The notes below the pieces were generated by a model that saw nothing but the letters and a program-made list of their open reading frames with translations, did no database searches and was not told the DNA's origin. A stretch of DNA of 64,000 nt from JBPYCR01 sp051846915 (GTDB taxonomy: Bacteria > Bacillota > Bacilli > Bacillales > Amphibacillaceae), in the NCBI RefSeq assembly GCF_051846915.1, contig NZ_JBPYCR010000007.1, forward strand, positions 1 to 64,000. The letters run 5' to 3'. Position 1 is the stretch's first letter. Every line of letters begins with the position of its first letter. Made by a program: the position numbers and the translations under genes. Below are positions 46,204 to 55,623 of this stretch, one piece after another.

Positions 46204-47181
46204 GTGGAAAGAAGTTTAACAATGGAATTAGTACGAGTAACAGAAGCAGCAGCATTATCATCTGCGCGCTGGATGGGCAGAGGTAAGAAAGAAGAAGCCG
46301 ATGATGCCGCTACATCAGCAATGCGAACGGTATTTGATACGATACCGATGCAAGGGACAGTAGTTATCGGAGAAGGCGAAATGGATGAAGCACCTATGCT
46401 GTACATTGGCGAGAGCTTAGGAACTGGCTCCGGTCCAATGGTCGATGTCGCTGTAGATCCCTTAGAAGGAACGGATATTGTAGCACAAGGAACATGGAAT
46501 GCTTTAGCGGTAATCGCAATCGCAGACGGTAAAAATTTACTTCATGCACCGGATATGTACATGAAAAAGGTAGCAGTAGGGCCAAAAGCAGTTGGAAAAG
46601 TAGATGTTAACGCATCAACTTATGACAACCTAAAAGCTGTAGCTGAGGCGAAAAACAAAGAAATTGCCGATGTCGTGGCTGTTGTATTGGATCGACCGCG
46701 TCATAAAGAATTAATTGAAGAAATACGTGCGGCTGGGGCTAGAATTAAATTAATTCCAGATGGCGATGTTGCTGGTGCAATGAATACCGCATTTGAAGAG
46801 ACGGGCGTAGACATTTTACTCGGAATTGGCGGAGCTCCCGAGGGCGTTCTCGCTGCTGTAGCATTAAAGTGTCTTGGCGGGGAAATTCAAGGAAAACTAG
46901 TCCCTTCGAACAATGAAGAAGTAGAACGTTGCAAAACAATGGGAATAACCGATATGGAAAAAGTTTTTTATATGGATGATTTTTGTGCCGGTGACGACGC
47001 TATTTTCGCTGCGACCGGTGTCACGGATGGGGAGTTATTAAAAGGGGTTCAATTTAGAGGTTCGAGTGCAACGACACAAACAGTCGTCATGCGAGCTCGT
47101 AGTGGAACCATTCGTTTTATTGATGGGGAACACAGCTTGAGGAAAAAACCGAATCTCGTAATGGATCCGCATAAAAGCTAG
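46204..47181 (+). CDS. glpX: class II fructose-1,6-bisphosphatase GlpX
   Basis: This gluconeogenic phosphatase hydrolyses fructose-1,6-bisphosphate and needs divalent metal. The 325-residue protein opens MERSLTMELVRVTEAA. Metal and substrate motifs are VVIGEGEMDEAPML (about residue 55), DVAVDPLEGTD (about residue 83) and LGIGGAPEGVLAA. The GTG at 46204 lies ten bases after AAAGGA; the in-frame GTG at 46195 is too close to that site. The layout murA-glpX-rho is as in B. subtilis (ywjI). A terminator follows. Confidence 0.93.
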   Translation: MERSLTMELVRVTEAAALSSARWMGRGKKEEADDAATSAMRTVFDTIPMQGTVVIGEGEMDEAPMLYIGESLGTGSGPMVDVAVDPLEGTDIVAQGTWNALAVIAIADGKNLLHAPDMYMKKVAVGPKAVGKVDVNASTYDNLKAVAEAKNKEIADVVAVVLDRPRHKELIEEIRAAGARIKLIPDGDVAGAMNTAFEETGVDILLGIGGAPEGVLAAVALKCLGGEIQGKLVPSNNEEVERCKTMGITDMEKVFYMDDFCAGDDAIFAATGVTDGELLKGVQFRGSSATTQTVVMRARSGTIRFIDGEHSLRKKPNLVMDPHKS

Positions 47182-47199
47182 CTGACTAAGGAGAGAAGA

Positions 47200-47230
47200 A
47201 GAGCCATTCCTTTTACATGGCTCTCTTTTT
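47200..47230 (+). terminator. intrinsic terminator of glpX
   Basis: AGAGCCAT and ATGGCTCT with a nine-base loop, followed by CTTTTT. Confidence 0.85.
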
Positions 47231-47734
47231 CCAAGTTACGCAAACACTAGTATAGACTGATCATGATATTGTATAACTTTACATGTTCCGAACATCGAAT
47301 ATCTAAACTATAAATTACTATTTCACACGTATGCCTTTGGAATGGTCAAGATTCCCCCTGCAAAGAGTCTTCTCAAACAAGAATCCATGTTTATAACAGG
47401 TAATTATCAGACATTATAAGATGTATACGAATGGCAAGTTTTTATCGGGAACAGTTGAAAATCATTTAGTATACAAGTAAAATGATAGATGTTTACGGGG
47501 AACAGTTGTTGGTTAAAATAAATAATGAATATAAACTTCAAATTCAGCTTCCGACAAATCTTCAGCACTATATACTTAAACTTCTTTTAGTCAATCGCTT
47601 ACCTTTATTTCTTTATCATCATCTTATCGTAACTCTCTATAAAAGTAAGCATACGAATCTATTAAATTATAGGAAAATGTAATTTAGAATAAAAATTTTA
47701 ACGAATCGAAAAAATGAATGGACGTGGTGATTGA
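47231..47734. other. intergenic region before rho
   Basis: About 500 bp. A 66-codon open frame at 47482-47682 has no ribosome binding site and an unfamiliar product, so I do not call it. GGGAACAGTTG occurs twice (47447 and 47499). Rho genes often have long leaders for autoregulation, which this could be, but I see no specific signal. Confidence 0.4.
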
Positions 47735-49015
47735 GTGGCTTCATTAACAATTTCTCATTTGGGAACATTAACGCTGAAAGAAATATATGCGCTTGCACGC
47801 GAATACAAAGTTTCTTACTATGCAAAGCTGACGAAACGTGAATTGATTTTTGCTATTTTAAAAGCACAAGCGGAAAAGGACGGATTCTTATTCATGGATG
47901 GCGTGTTAGAAATTATTCCGTCCGAAGGGTTTGGGTTCCTGCGCCCGATTAATTATTCACCTAGTGCTGAGGATATTTATATATCAGCTTCACAGATACG
48001 CAGGTTTGATCTGCGAAATGGAGATAAAGTATCCGGAAAAGTCCGGCCGCCTAAAGAGAATGAACGGTATTATGGATTATTACATGTGGATGCAGTAAAT
48101 GATGAAGACCCGGAAACGGCTAAAGAGCGTGTTCATTTTCCAGCATTGACAGCACTTTATCCAGATCGATTCATGAGTTTGGAGCAAGAACAAAAAAATA
48201 TATCCACACGAATTATTGATTTGATGACCCCGGTCGGATATGGCCAGCGCGGTCTCATTGTCGCCCCTCCAAAGGCCGGTAAAACAATGTTGATCAAGGA
48301 AGTTGCCAATAGCATTTCTGAAAACCATCCAGACGCAAAATTAATTATTTTATTAGTCGATGAACGTCCAGAAGAAGTTACGGATATCGAGCGTTCCGTC
48401 CATTCAAATGTTGATGTTGTCAGCTCGACATTCGATGAAGTGCCGGAAAGTCATATTAAAGTATCCGAACTAGTATTGGAAAGAGCGATGAGACTTGTGG
48501 AACATAAGCATGATGTCATCGTATTGATGGATAGTATTACCCGTTTAGCCCGGGCATATAACTTAGTCATTCCGCCAAGTGGACGAACACTGTCTGGTGG
48601 GATTGATCCGGCTGCATTCCATCGACCGAAACGTTTTTTTGGAGCGGCACGAAATATTGAAGAAGGCGGCAGTTTCACTATTTTAGCAACAGCTTTAGTT
48701 GATACCGGTTCTCGGATGGATGATGTCATCTATGAAGAGTTTAAAGGTACAGGAAATATGGAATTACATCTTGACCGCAATTTGGCGGAACGAAGAATTT
48801 TTCCGGCAATTGACATATTACGATCTGGTACGCGAAAAGAAGAACTGCTCGTTCCGAAATATCACCTAGATAAAATGTGGGCAATTCGTAAAGCAATGAA
48901 GGATTCCCAAGACTTTACCGAGCGATTCTTAAAACGTCTACGCTCTACTAAAAATAATGAAGAATTTTTTCATATGATGGAAGATGAGATGAAACGGCGT
49001 GGGACGACCCGGTAA
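47735..49015 (+). CDS. rho: transcription termination factor Rho
   Basis: This hexameric RNA-dependent ATPase terminates transcription. The 426-residue protein has an N-terminal Rho_N and cold-shock RNA-binding region (about residues 1-125; GFGFLRP). The RecA-type motor follows: Walker A is APPKAGKTMLIKE (about residue 178), Walker B is VIVLMDS (about residue 263), and the Q/R loops are in GGIDPAAFHRPKRFFGAARN. The GTG at 47735 has only a weak GTGGTGATT upstream. Rho in Bacillaceae is non-essential and limits antisense transcription. Confidence 0.96.
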   Translation: MASLTISHLGTLTLKEIYALAREYKVSYYAKLTKRELIFAILKAQAEKDGFLFMDGVLEIIPSEGFGFLRPINYSPSAEDIYISASQIRRFDLRNGDKVSGKVRPPKENERYYGLLHVDAVNDEDPETAKERVHFPALTALYPDRFMSLEQEQKNISTRIIDLMTPVGYGQRGLIVAPPKAGKTMLIKEVANSISENHPDAKLIILLVDERPEEVTDIERSVHSNVDVVSSTFDEVPESHIKVSELVLERAMRLVEHKHDVIVLMDSITRLARAYNLVIPPSGRTLSGGIDPAAFHRPKRFFGAARNIEEGGSFTILATALVDTGSRMDDVIYEEFKGTGNMELHLDRNLAERRIFPAIDILRSGTRKEELLVPKYHLDKMWAIRKAMKDSQDFTERFLKRLRSTKNNEEFFHMMEDEMKRRGTTR

Positions 49016-49219
49016 AACAGGCTGCAATGATGCTATGGGCTATGGGATTTCAATACAGAATGTTGTACCAGACAAATAAAAAATTTAATTTGTAATGCCC
49101 ATCTCTATTGCATTCGAATACACACGCTGTTATAATCTTTTATGTGAGTTTAGATTGATTGCATTTATGGTTTATAACTCTGTTTCCAAGGGATTCAGGG
49201 CAAAAAGGAGTGGAAAGAC

Positions 49220-49465
49220 ATGAAAACAGAAATTCATCCGGAATATAGAAAAGTAATTTTTCTTGATACGACTTCGGATTACAAATTTTTAAGTGGTTCA
49301 ACGAAAAGCTCCGACGAAACGATGGAGTGGGAAGACGGAAATACGTATCCCGTCATCCGTATCGAGATTAGTTCAGACACACACCCATTCTATACAGGTA
49401 AGCAAAAAGCAGATAGAGTTGGCGGACGTGTAGACCGCTTTAAGAAAAAATATAACATGAAGTAA
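49220..49465 (+). CDS. rpmE2: 50S ribosomal protein L31 type B (zinc-free)
   Basis: The 81-residue ribosomal protein is of the longer type B and has no cysteines, so it does not bind zinc. In B. subtilis the gene after rho is the zinc-binding 66-residue type A, and the zinc-free form is a Zur-regulated paralogue elsewhere. AAAAGGAG precedes the ATG. I saw no Zur box in the 200 bp upstream. A perfect terminator follows at 49506. Confidence 0.95.
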   Translation: MKTEIHPEYRKVIFLDTTSDYKFLSGSTKSSDETMEWEDGNTYPVIRIEISSDTHPFYTGKQKADRVGGRVDRFKKKYNMK

Positions 49466-49505
49466 TTTTTTCTCGAATAAACTGTGCCGCGATGGACAGT
49501 AGTTA

Positions 49506-49533
49506 AAACAGGCAATTAATTTGCCTGTTTTTT
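49506..49533 (+). terminator. intrinsic terminator of rpmE2
   Basis: AAACAGGCAA and TTGCCTGTTT form a 10-bp perfect stem with a five-base loop, followed by TTT. Confidence 0.9.
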
Positions 49534-49551
49534 GTATTTACGATTAATTAA

Positions 49552-49670
49552 GAAAAGCGCAAGCGCCCTCGCTGGCTAAAAGCACAACAACCTGGGACTG
49601 GATGTAAATGTAAGTCCTGCCGAACAAAATTGTGCGCATCAGAGCTAGACAGCTATGCGCAAATTTTTAT
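49552..49670 (-). repeat. dispersed intergenic repeat, copy 5 (short form)
   Basis: About 119 bp starting GAAAAGCGCAAGCGCCCTCG and ending GAGCTAGACAGCTATGCGCAAA. The interior resembles copy 4. It lies 20 bp after the rpmE2 terminator. Confidence 0.7.
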
Positions 49671-49892
49671 TATAACGGGGCTGTCATACCTCCACCTTTA
49701 CGCGTGAAACATCAAACGTGAATTTGTTTCTTAATCAGTGGGAAAGGAAAAGAAATTCCTACTGAATGAAGATCCACTTTATGCTTTATTATTTTTAAAA
49801 AAATATTAGTAAATAAGCTGAATTACATCTTATTAATGGTAAACTAATAGAAGTAGATAATAACGACTTAGCGTAGTGAAGGAAGTGTGTGT

Positions 49893-50510
49893 ATGTTTGA
49901 ACAACAAAATTTCGGTTCAGTAGAGGTGATTTGCGGAAGCATGTTTTCTGGCAAATCGGAAGAGCTGATCCGTAGAGTGAGACGGGCAGCATATGGAAAT
50001 TTAACGGTGCGCGTTTTTAAACCAATCATCGATGATCGCTATGACGAGGAATCTGTTGTATCTCATAACGGATCTACTATTATTGCTCACCCTGTTAAAG
50101 ACGCTTCGGAAATCATCGATCATGTTGATGAGTCGATTGATGTTGTTGGCATCGATGAAGCACAGTTTTTTAATGACGACATCGTTACGGTTGCAGACAA
50201 ATTGGCACATGCGAATAAACGGGTGATTGTGGCAGGATTGGATACGGATTTTCGTGGAGAGCCATTTGGCCCGATGCCACAACTAATTGTGTCCAGTGAA
50301 TCGGTAAGCAAGCTTACGGCCATTTGCCCTATATGTGGATTTGCTGCGAACAGAACCCAGCGGCTTATTAATGGAAAACCGGCGTCTTACGATGACCCGA
50401 TTATTTTAGTTGGTGCCTCGGAATCGTATGAGCCCCGTTGCCGCCACCATCATGAAGTACCGAATAAGGTGAAGTCTTCGAAAAATAGACATCACATGTC
50501 AAAAGTATAG
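49893..50510 (+). CDS. tdk: thymidine kinase
   Basis: This type II thymidine kinase phosphorylates thymidine in the salvage pathway. The 205-residue protein has P-loop GSMFSGKSEEL (about residues 14-24), the DEAQFF Walker B, the substrate lasso and a zinc site formed by CPIC and C-x2-H (CRHH). The ATG at 49893 follows AAGGAAG by seven bases; the in-frame GTG at 49887 is too close. It is upstream of prfA as in B. subtilis. Confidence 0.95.
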   Translation: MFEQQNFGSVEVICGSMFSGKSEELIRRVRRAAYGNLTVRVFKPIIDDRYDEESVVSHNGSTIIAHPVKDASEIIDHVDESIDVVGIDEAQFFNDDIVTVADKLAHANKRVIVAGLDTDFRGEPFGPMPQLIVSSESVSKLTAICPICGFAANRTQRLINGKPASYDDPIILVGASESYEPRCRHHHEVPNKVKSSKNRHHMSKV

Positions 50511-50740
50511 ATGAATTCTTGTTCCATATTTTCACCATAATTTCGAATTAAACAACGTATGTCCATAAAGAGATTTTTGACCGCATGTATATCGGTATAT
50601 TATAATTGCACAGCGTAGTTAAACCGTTAAGAAAGATTACCAAAAGCCAATTTGGAAGTAATTTGTAATTGGAATAGCAATGGCTCGACTAGTAAGCACA
50701 ATGCTAAAAGAGCCTTAATCAAAAAGAGGTGAAGTCTTGC

Positions 50741-51811
50741 ATGTTGGATCGATTACAATCGTTGGAAGATCGTTATAATAAGCTAAATAAACTTCTAAGC
50801 GATCCCGACGTTATTAGTGACATAAATAAGCTCAGAGAATATTCCAAAGAACAATCGGGGTTGGAGGCAGTTGTCACAACTTATCGAGAATATACAACCG
50901 TGACAAATGAATTAAATGATGCCAAATTGATGCTGGAAGAAAATTTGGATGATGAAATGACCGATATGGTAAAAATGGAAATTAGCGAGCTTTCTGAGAA
51001 AAAAGAAGTGCTTGAGGAAGAAATAAAATTACTTCTGTTACCTAAAGATCCGAATGATGATAAAAACGTGATTATGGAAATACGTGGTGCTGCCGGCGGG
51101 GATGAAGCAGCATTGTTCGCCGGCGACCTGTACCGAATGTATTCCCGGTATGCGGAAAATAATCGCTGGAAAATTGAAGTGATTGAATCCCATACGACCG
51201 GAGTTGGCGGTTATAAGGAAATTATTTTCATGATTAATGGAAATGGTGCGTATTCCAAGCTTAAATATGAAAATGGCGCGCATCGCGTACAACGTGTACC
51301 CGAAACGGAATCAGGCGGTAGAGTTCACACATCCACGGCTACGGTCGCTGTATTGCCAGAAGCAGAAGAAGTGGAAATTGAATTGAATGACAACGATATT
51401 CGCGTAGATACTTTTGCTTCCAGTGGACCTGGCGGGCAAAGTGTCAACACAACCATGTCCGCTGTAAGGCTAACACATGAACCAACAGGAATTATCGTCT
51501 CGTGTCAGGATGAAAAATCACAAATTAAAAATAAAGAAAAAGCGATGAAAGTATTACGCGCACGGATTTATGATAAATTTCAACAGGAAGCCCAAGCAGA
51601 ATACGATGAGAATCGAAAATCCGCTGTAGGTACTGGGGATCGTTCCGAGCGAATTCGCACGTACAATTTCCCGCAAAATCGAGTTACCGATCACCGGATT
51701 TCATTAACGATTCAAAAACTTGATCAAATATTGGAAGGAAAGCTGGATGAGTTTATTGATGCGATGCTAATGGAAGAACAAACGAAAAAATTGGAACAAA
51801 TTGGTGAATGA
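50741..51811 (+). CDS. prfA: peptide chain release factor 1
   Basis: RF1 reads UAA and UAG and triggers peptide release. The 356-residue product has the B. subtilis length. The GGQ motif is in SGPGGQSVNTT (about residue 233), methylated by the adjacent PrmC. The codon-recognition tripeptide region and the coiled-coil N-terminus are normal. The ATG at 50741 follows AGAGGTGA by about ten bases. Its TGA is two bases before the prmC ATG, so the two are coupled. Confidence 0.96.
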   Translation: MLDRLQSLEDRYNKLNKLLSDPDVISDINKLREYSKEQSGLEAVVTTYREYTTVTNELNDAKLMLEENLDDEMTDMVKMEISELSEKKEVLEEEIKLLLLPKDPNDDKNVIMEIRGAAGGDEAALFAGDLYRMYSRYAENNRWKIEVIESHTTGVGGYKEIIFMINGNGAYSKLKYENGAHRVQRVPETESGGRVHTSTATVAVLPEAEEVEIELNDNDIRVDTFASSGPGGQSVNTTMSAVRLTHEPTGIIVSCQDEKSQIKNKEKAMKVLRARIYDKFQQEAQAEYDENRKSAVGTGDRSERIRTYNFPQNRVTDHRISLTIQKLDQILEGKLDEFIDAMLMEEQTKKLEQIGE

Positions 51812-51812
51812 A

Positions 51813-52676
51813 ATGAAGCAAAACAAACAGTATGAAGTCCTAGCGTGGGCTTCTCTTTTTTTAAAAAACCATGGAAGGGATAGCCATGTGGCCGAAATGC
51901 TGCTCCAGCACCATCTAAATGTGCCAAGAGCCGCATTTTTTACAATGATGCGGGATACCATACCAGAAACAGTTTTAAATGCCTTCATGGGAGACATCAA
52001 AAACCATGCCAAGACTGGCGTTCCTGTTCAGCATATCATTGGTTCAGACATGTTTTATGGAAGAAATTTTCTCGTGAATGAACACGTTCTCATCCCGCGA
52101 CCGGAAACCGAGGAACTTGTTCAAAGCGTCCTTTCCAGCGCCGGAAAGATGAATGAAAAAGACGATTTGACAATTGTTGATATCGGAACAGGTAGTGGAG
52201 TGGTTGCGACTACTTTGGCATTGGAACTTCCTTATGCAACGGTATATGCAACGGATATTTCGAAAGAGGCTTTGACAACAGCGACAAGAAATGCTGACAG
52301 GCTTGATGCTGATGTCCATTTTATGGAAGGGGACTTTTTGGAGCCGCTCATTAAAAATAATATACAACCGCATATAATCGTATCAAATCCTCCGTATATT
52401 GACTGGAACGAAAAAGAGCAACTGGCTGATACGGTGAAAAATTTTGATCCTGAGCTTGCACTATTCGCGAACGAACGAGGACTAGCATCGTATAAAGAAA
52501 TTATTTCCCAATCTCACAATGTGAGCACTAATTTAAAACTCATTGCGTTTGAAATTGGACATGACCAAGGGGAATCGGTATCTACGCTGTTGGAAAACGC
52601 ATATCCTAACATAAAAACAAGTACGATAATCGATATAAATAACAGAGAACGAATTGTGCTTGGACACTTGACTTAA
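51813..52676 (+). CDS. prmC: release factor glutamine methyltransferase PrmC
   Basis: PrmC N5-methylates the Gln of the release factor GGQ motif using S-adenosylmethionine. The 287-residue protein has an N-terminal helical domain (about residues 1-80) and a Rossmann methyltransferase domain with IVDIGTGSGVVAT (about residue 120) and the NPPY catalytic motif (VSNPPYI, about residue 193). The ATG at 51813 overlaps the end of prfA; the ribosome binding site is weak, as expected for coupled translation. Confidence 0.93.
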   Translation: MKQNKQYEVLAWASLFLKNHGRDSHVAEMLLQHHLNVPRAAFFTMMRDTIPETVLNAFMGDIKNHAKTGVPVQHIIGSDMFYGRNFLVNEHVLIPRPETEELVQSVLSSAGKMNEKDDLTIVDIGTGSGVVATTLALELPYATVYATDISKEALTTATRNADRLDADVHFMEGDFLEPLIKNNIQPHIIVSNPPYIDWNEKEQLADTVKNFDPELALFANERGLASYKEIISQSHNVSTNLKLIAFEIGHDQGESVSTLLENAYPNIKTSTIIDINNRERIVLGHLT

Positions 52677-53080
52677 TGCGTAATTATAAGGTCCTTACTG
52701 CACCGATTGTAGCGTAAGCGCATTTTCTGTTTAGTATGGTAAGAACTTATAAAAGGTCAATGCATTCCAATTCAGATCGGCGGATGAGACGACCTTTGTT
52801 GTCATTTCTCTTGAACTGGAATAAGCATGTACTCCTTTTTTGATCTCGCCAGTTTAAATATGATCTCTGTTCTTTGAACTGGCGAGAAAACCCGGTTCTG
52901 ATATATTGCCCATCCATAAACCCCCTAGTATCTCTTTTAATGGTATTTTAAAAATACACCCTTCATTGCTCTCGTCCGACCGAAAATTACATTTTAAAAT
53001 TAAAAGCTAGATTACTAGTTTAAAAATGAATTGCTCTGACCATACTTTCTAGTAAGTCAATGGAAGGAGCTAATTCGGTC
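52677..53080. other. intergenic region between prmC and spoIIR with alternative hairpins
   Basis: No gene. TCTCGCCAGTTTAAA (52844-52858) pairs with TTTGAACTGGCGAGA (52873-52887), 14 of 15. An earlier TTGAACTGG (52811-52819) can compete for the same left arm. No U-run follows either structure. Confidence 0.5.
53018..53047 (+). promoter_or_regulatory. candidate sigma-F promoter of spoIIR
   Basis: GTTTA (53018-53022), 15 bases, then GACCATACTT (53038-53047). This partly matches the sigma-F consensus (GYATA, 15 bases, GGnnAnAnTR). spoIIR is sigma-F-dependent in B. subtilis. Confidence 0.4.
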
Positions 53081-53764
53081 ATGAAAAAAACAATTGTATC
53101 GGTCATTATATTTATTATTTCGTTAACCATTCCAATTCATGGTCCATCAGAGAACGTCGTACATTCAGATCAGGAATACCAAATCATCCCTGACGAAGCA
53201 ATTCGTTTACGCATTTTAGCCAATAGTGATGATAAGAAGGATCAGCATATAAAACAATTGATACGTGATGAAGTCAATGCGGAAATTACGACTTGGGTAG
53301 AAGAATTAACCGATATTGATGAAGCGCGACGTTTAATTGAGTCCCGTCTTCCACAAATTAAAGCGATCGTTCAAGATGTATTAAAAGATGAAAATAAAAC
53401 CCAAACAGCACATGTGGAATATGGAAAAAATGTTTCGTTTCCAATGAAACTGTATGGATCTTATGTCTATCCTCCAGGAGAATATGAAGCAGTACTTATT
53501 ACACTTGGAGAAGGGAAAGGATCTAACTGGTGGTGTGTCCTGTTTCCTCCGCTTTGCTTTTTAGACTTTTCCAACGGAACGAGTGTAGCAGAAGATGAGA
53601 TGGAGGAAGGTTCGGTTGCGGATGAAGGTATCGATGTAAAAGCCGATGCTGAAAACAGTGCTGAACAAAGTGCTGAACAAAATGAACAGGTAGAGGATAA
53701 TGAGAAAGAAGCAGATGAAGTGGAAGTGAATTTTTTTCTATTTGAATGGTTCGGATGGACATAG
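53081..53764 (+). CDS. spoIIR: stage II sporulation protein R
   Basis: This secreted forespore protein activates SpoIIGA across the septum so that pro-sigma-E is cleaved in the mother cell. The 227-residue protein has an N-terminal signal/membrane segment (about residues 4-22). The conserved domain follows (about 35-165; RLRILANSDDKKDQ, NWWCVLFPPLCF). The C-terminal stretch is highly acidic (about 170-215). The ATG at 53081 follows AAGGAG with a long gap. Its position after prmC is as in B. subtilis. Confidence 0.93.
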   Translation: MKKTIVSVIIFIISLTIPIHGPSENVVHSDQEYQIIPDEAIRLRILANSDDKKDQHIKQLIRDEVNAEITTWVEELTDIDEARRLIESRLPQIKAIVQDVLKDENKTQTAHVEYGKNVSFPMKLYGSYVYPPGEYEAVLITLGEGKGSNWWCVLFPPLCFLDFSNGTSVAEDEMEEGSVADEGIDVKADAENSAEQSAEQNEQVEDNEKEADEVEVNFFLFEWFGWT

Positions 53765-53836
53765 ATTGTAATAAAAGTGCATAGACTGTTCATAATAACG
53801 TGATGAGCTGTTATTAAAATTATCCGAGGTGATACA

Positions 53837-54238
53837 ATGAATATTATGCCAGCAAACCGTGCATCCGAGAATACACTTGCTCATTTTTTAGACCGAAATA
53901 AAGATATTAAGAAAGAATCATTACTTTATTCCGGTTACGTTGTAGAAGTTGAAGGTGCAATTGAAGGATGCTTTAGTCTCGAACAAATGGAAGAAGGAAT
54001 TTTTTGGCTGAAACAACTGTATATTACACAGACGCACGCAGCTAGACTTCCATATTTACTGGAAGGAATTTTAACACTTGTTAAAAGAAAGCAAGCAAAA
54101 GTCATTTACGTCCATAGTCATCAGCCGGTAATTGATTTATTGTTGGAAGCACTGCAATTTAATCCGCAAAAAGAAAGTGTGTTTTCAGAAGAATATCCAA
54201 TAACACAAGGTAATTGGTGGTCCTACAAAGTTTCTTGA
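53837..54238 (+). CDS. ywlB: YwlB-like protein (GNAT acetyltransferase fold, uncertain)
   Basis: The 133-residue protein sits exactly where B. subtilis has ywlB, an N-acetyltransferase-like gene. It shows the alternating strand/helix pattern of a GNAT fold (YVVEVEGAIEGCFSLE, then FWLKQLYI), but a clear acetyl-CoA Q/RxxGxG/A loop is not visible, so enzymatic activity is doubtful. GAGGTGATACA precedes the ATG. A terminator follows at 54321. Confidence 0.7.
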   Translation: MNIMPANRASENTLAHFLDRNKDIKKESLLYSGYVVEVEGAIEGCFSLEQMEEGIFWLKQLYITQTHAARLPYLLEGILTLVKRKQAKVIYVHSHQPVIDLLLEALQFNPQKESVFSEEYPITQGNWWSYKVS

Positions 54239-54320
54239 ATCGAGGAGACCTTGGAATATAGATACAGAAGTTGAAAACGCTAAAATATTTTTATAAACAC
54301 CCTTTAAAACGATAATAAAG

Positions 54321-54351
54321 AAGTCTGTCAGCAATAATGGCAGGCTTTTTC
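54321..54351 (+). terminator. intrinsic terminator after ywlB
   Basis: AAGTCTGTCA and TGGCAGGCTT pair (two G-U pairs in RNA), followed by TTTTCCTTG. Confidence 0.75.
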
Positions 54352-54478
54352 CTTGTTTCATTTAAACAATTTAGTCAATAATCCAACAAAGGCGAGATAC
54401 GTTCTTGCAATCTTGTTTTTGCTAAAAGACTAATGATCAACTAAAATGTAAATGACAGAAAAGAGGTAAGAAATCACG

Positions 54479-55504
54479 ATGCAAACAACATATTGGGATT
54501 TAACAATTAATTCAAATAAACAAACGATCGACGAAGCAATTACGGAAGCAGCTGCTTGTCTAAAAAAAGGTCTTCCCGTAGCCTTCCCGACGGAAACAGT
54601 ATACGGGTTGGGTGCAGATGCAACAAGTGAAGCGGCTGTTGCTAAAATTTTTAAAGCGAAAGGGAGACCACAAGATAATCCACTTATCGTTCATACAGCG
54701 ACAAAAGAGCAACTATATAAGCTTGTTACGCACATTCCTCCTTTTGTAGAGAAACTAATACAACATTTTTCACCAGGCCCATTAACGTATATATTGCCAA
54801 CTAACGGAACGTGTGCCGCGAATGTTACAGGTGGGCTTGATACGATAGCGGTCCGTATTCCCGATCACCCTATTGCAATCCAATTATTGGAAAAGGTTAA
54901 TCTCCCTATTGCTGCACCAAGTGCAAATGTATCAGGTAAGCCAAGTCCGACTAATGGGACGCACGTATGGAATGATTTGCATGGAAAAATTGCCGGTATT
55001 CTGGCTGATGGCCCAACAGGTGTTGGCGTCGAATCTACGGTTATTGACTGTACTGGGAAAATGCCTATTATTTTACGTCCGGGTGGAGTGACAAAGGACG
55101 AGCTTGAAGCGGCAGTTGGACCAGTAATCATTGATCCTGCGCTTGCAAATGAGAAGGGAATACCAAAATCACCCGGCATGAAGTATAAACATTACGCTCC
55201 CGATGTGCCGTTATGGCTCGTAACAGGTTCTAACCACAAAATACAAGAAGTAATTAATGAAGAACGACAGCTTGGAAAACGGATAGGTGTGCTAGCAAGT
55301 ACTGACACGGCACAATTATTGGAGGCAGATCAGCTCATTTCACTTGGACGTCAACCGGAAGAAATAGCAGCAGCATTGTATGAGGCACTTCGGACTTTTA
55401 AAGAAAGAAACATCGACCTCATCCTATGTGAAACGTTTCCCGAACAAGGAATTGGACAAGCCGTAATGAATCGATTAAAAAAAGCAGCAACTCGAATACT
55501 TTAA
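54479..55504 (+). CDS. ywlC: threonylcarbamoyl-AMP synthase (TsaC2/Sua5, YwlC)
   Basis: It makes threonylcarbamoyl-adenylate for the t6A37 modification of ANN-decoding tRNAs. The 341-residue protein is the long Sua5 type. The YrdC domain covers about residues 20-210 (GLPVAFPTETVYGLGADA; KAKGRPQDNPL). A linker (SPGMKYKHYAPDVPL) and the C-terminal Sua5 domain (about 230-341) follow. Gene order ywlC-mntP-ywlE matches B. subtilis. GAGGTAAG precedes the ATG. Confidence 0.95.
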   Translation: MQTTYWDLTINSNKQTIDEAITEAAACLKKGLPVAFPTETVYGLGADATSEAAVAKIFKAKGRPQDNPLIVHTATKEQLYKLVTHIPPFVEKLIQHFSPGPLTYILPTNGTCAANVTGGLDTIAVRIPDHPIAIQLLEKVNLPIAAPSANVSGKPSPTNGTHVWNDLHGKIAGILADGPTGVGVESTVIDCTGKMPIILRPGGVTKDELEAAVGPVIIDPALANEKGIPKSPGMKYKHYAPDVPLWLVTGSNHKIQEVINEERQLGKRIGVLASTDTAQLLEADQLISLGRQPEEIAAALYEALRTFKERNIDLILCETFPEQGIGQAVMNRLKKAATRIL

Positions 55505-55623
55505 GAACAGTGTTTTTTTACTAGCTGGCTCCACGGGTCAGTAGAGGGGTGTTGCTGCTATTTTTAAAGCATCTGCTTCACAGAAAAACCAACATCTAGC
55601 GCCTGTGTATGGAGGTGAATGTT

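Noticed and set aside
47482..47682. 66-codon frame upstream of rho
   Set aside because: No Shine-Dalgarno sequence before the ATG and no recognisable product; more likely part of the rho leader.
53467..53793. 108-codon minus-strand frame opposite spoIIR
   Set aside because: It is the mirror of the acidic low-complexity tail of spoIIR and gives a Ser/Cys-rich artefact.
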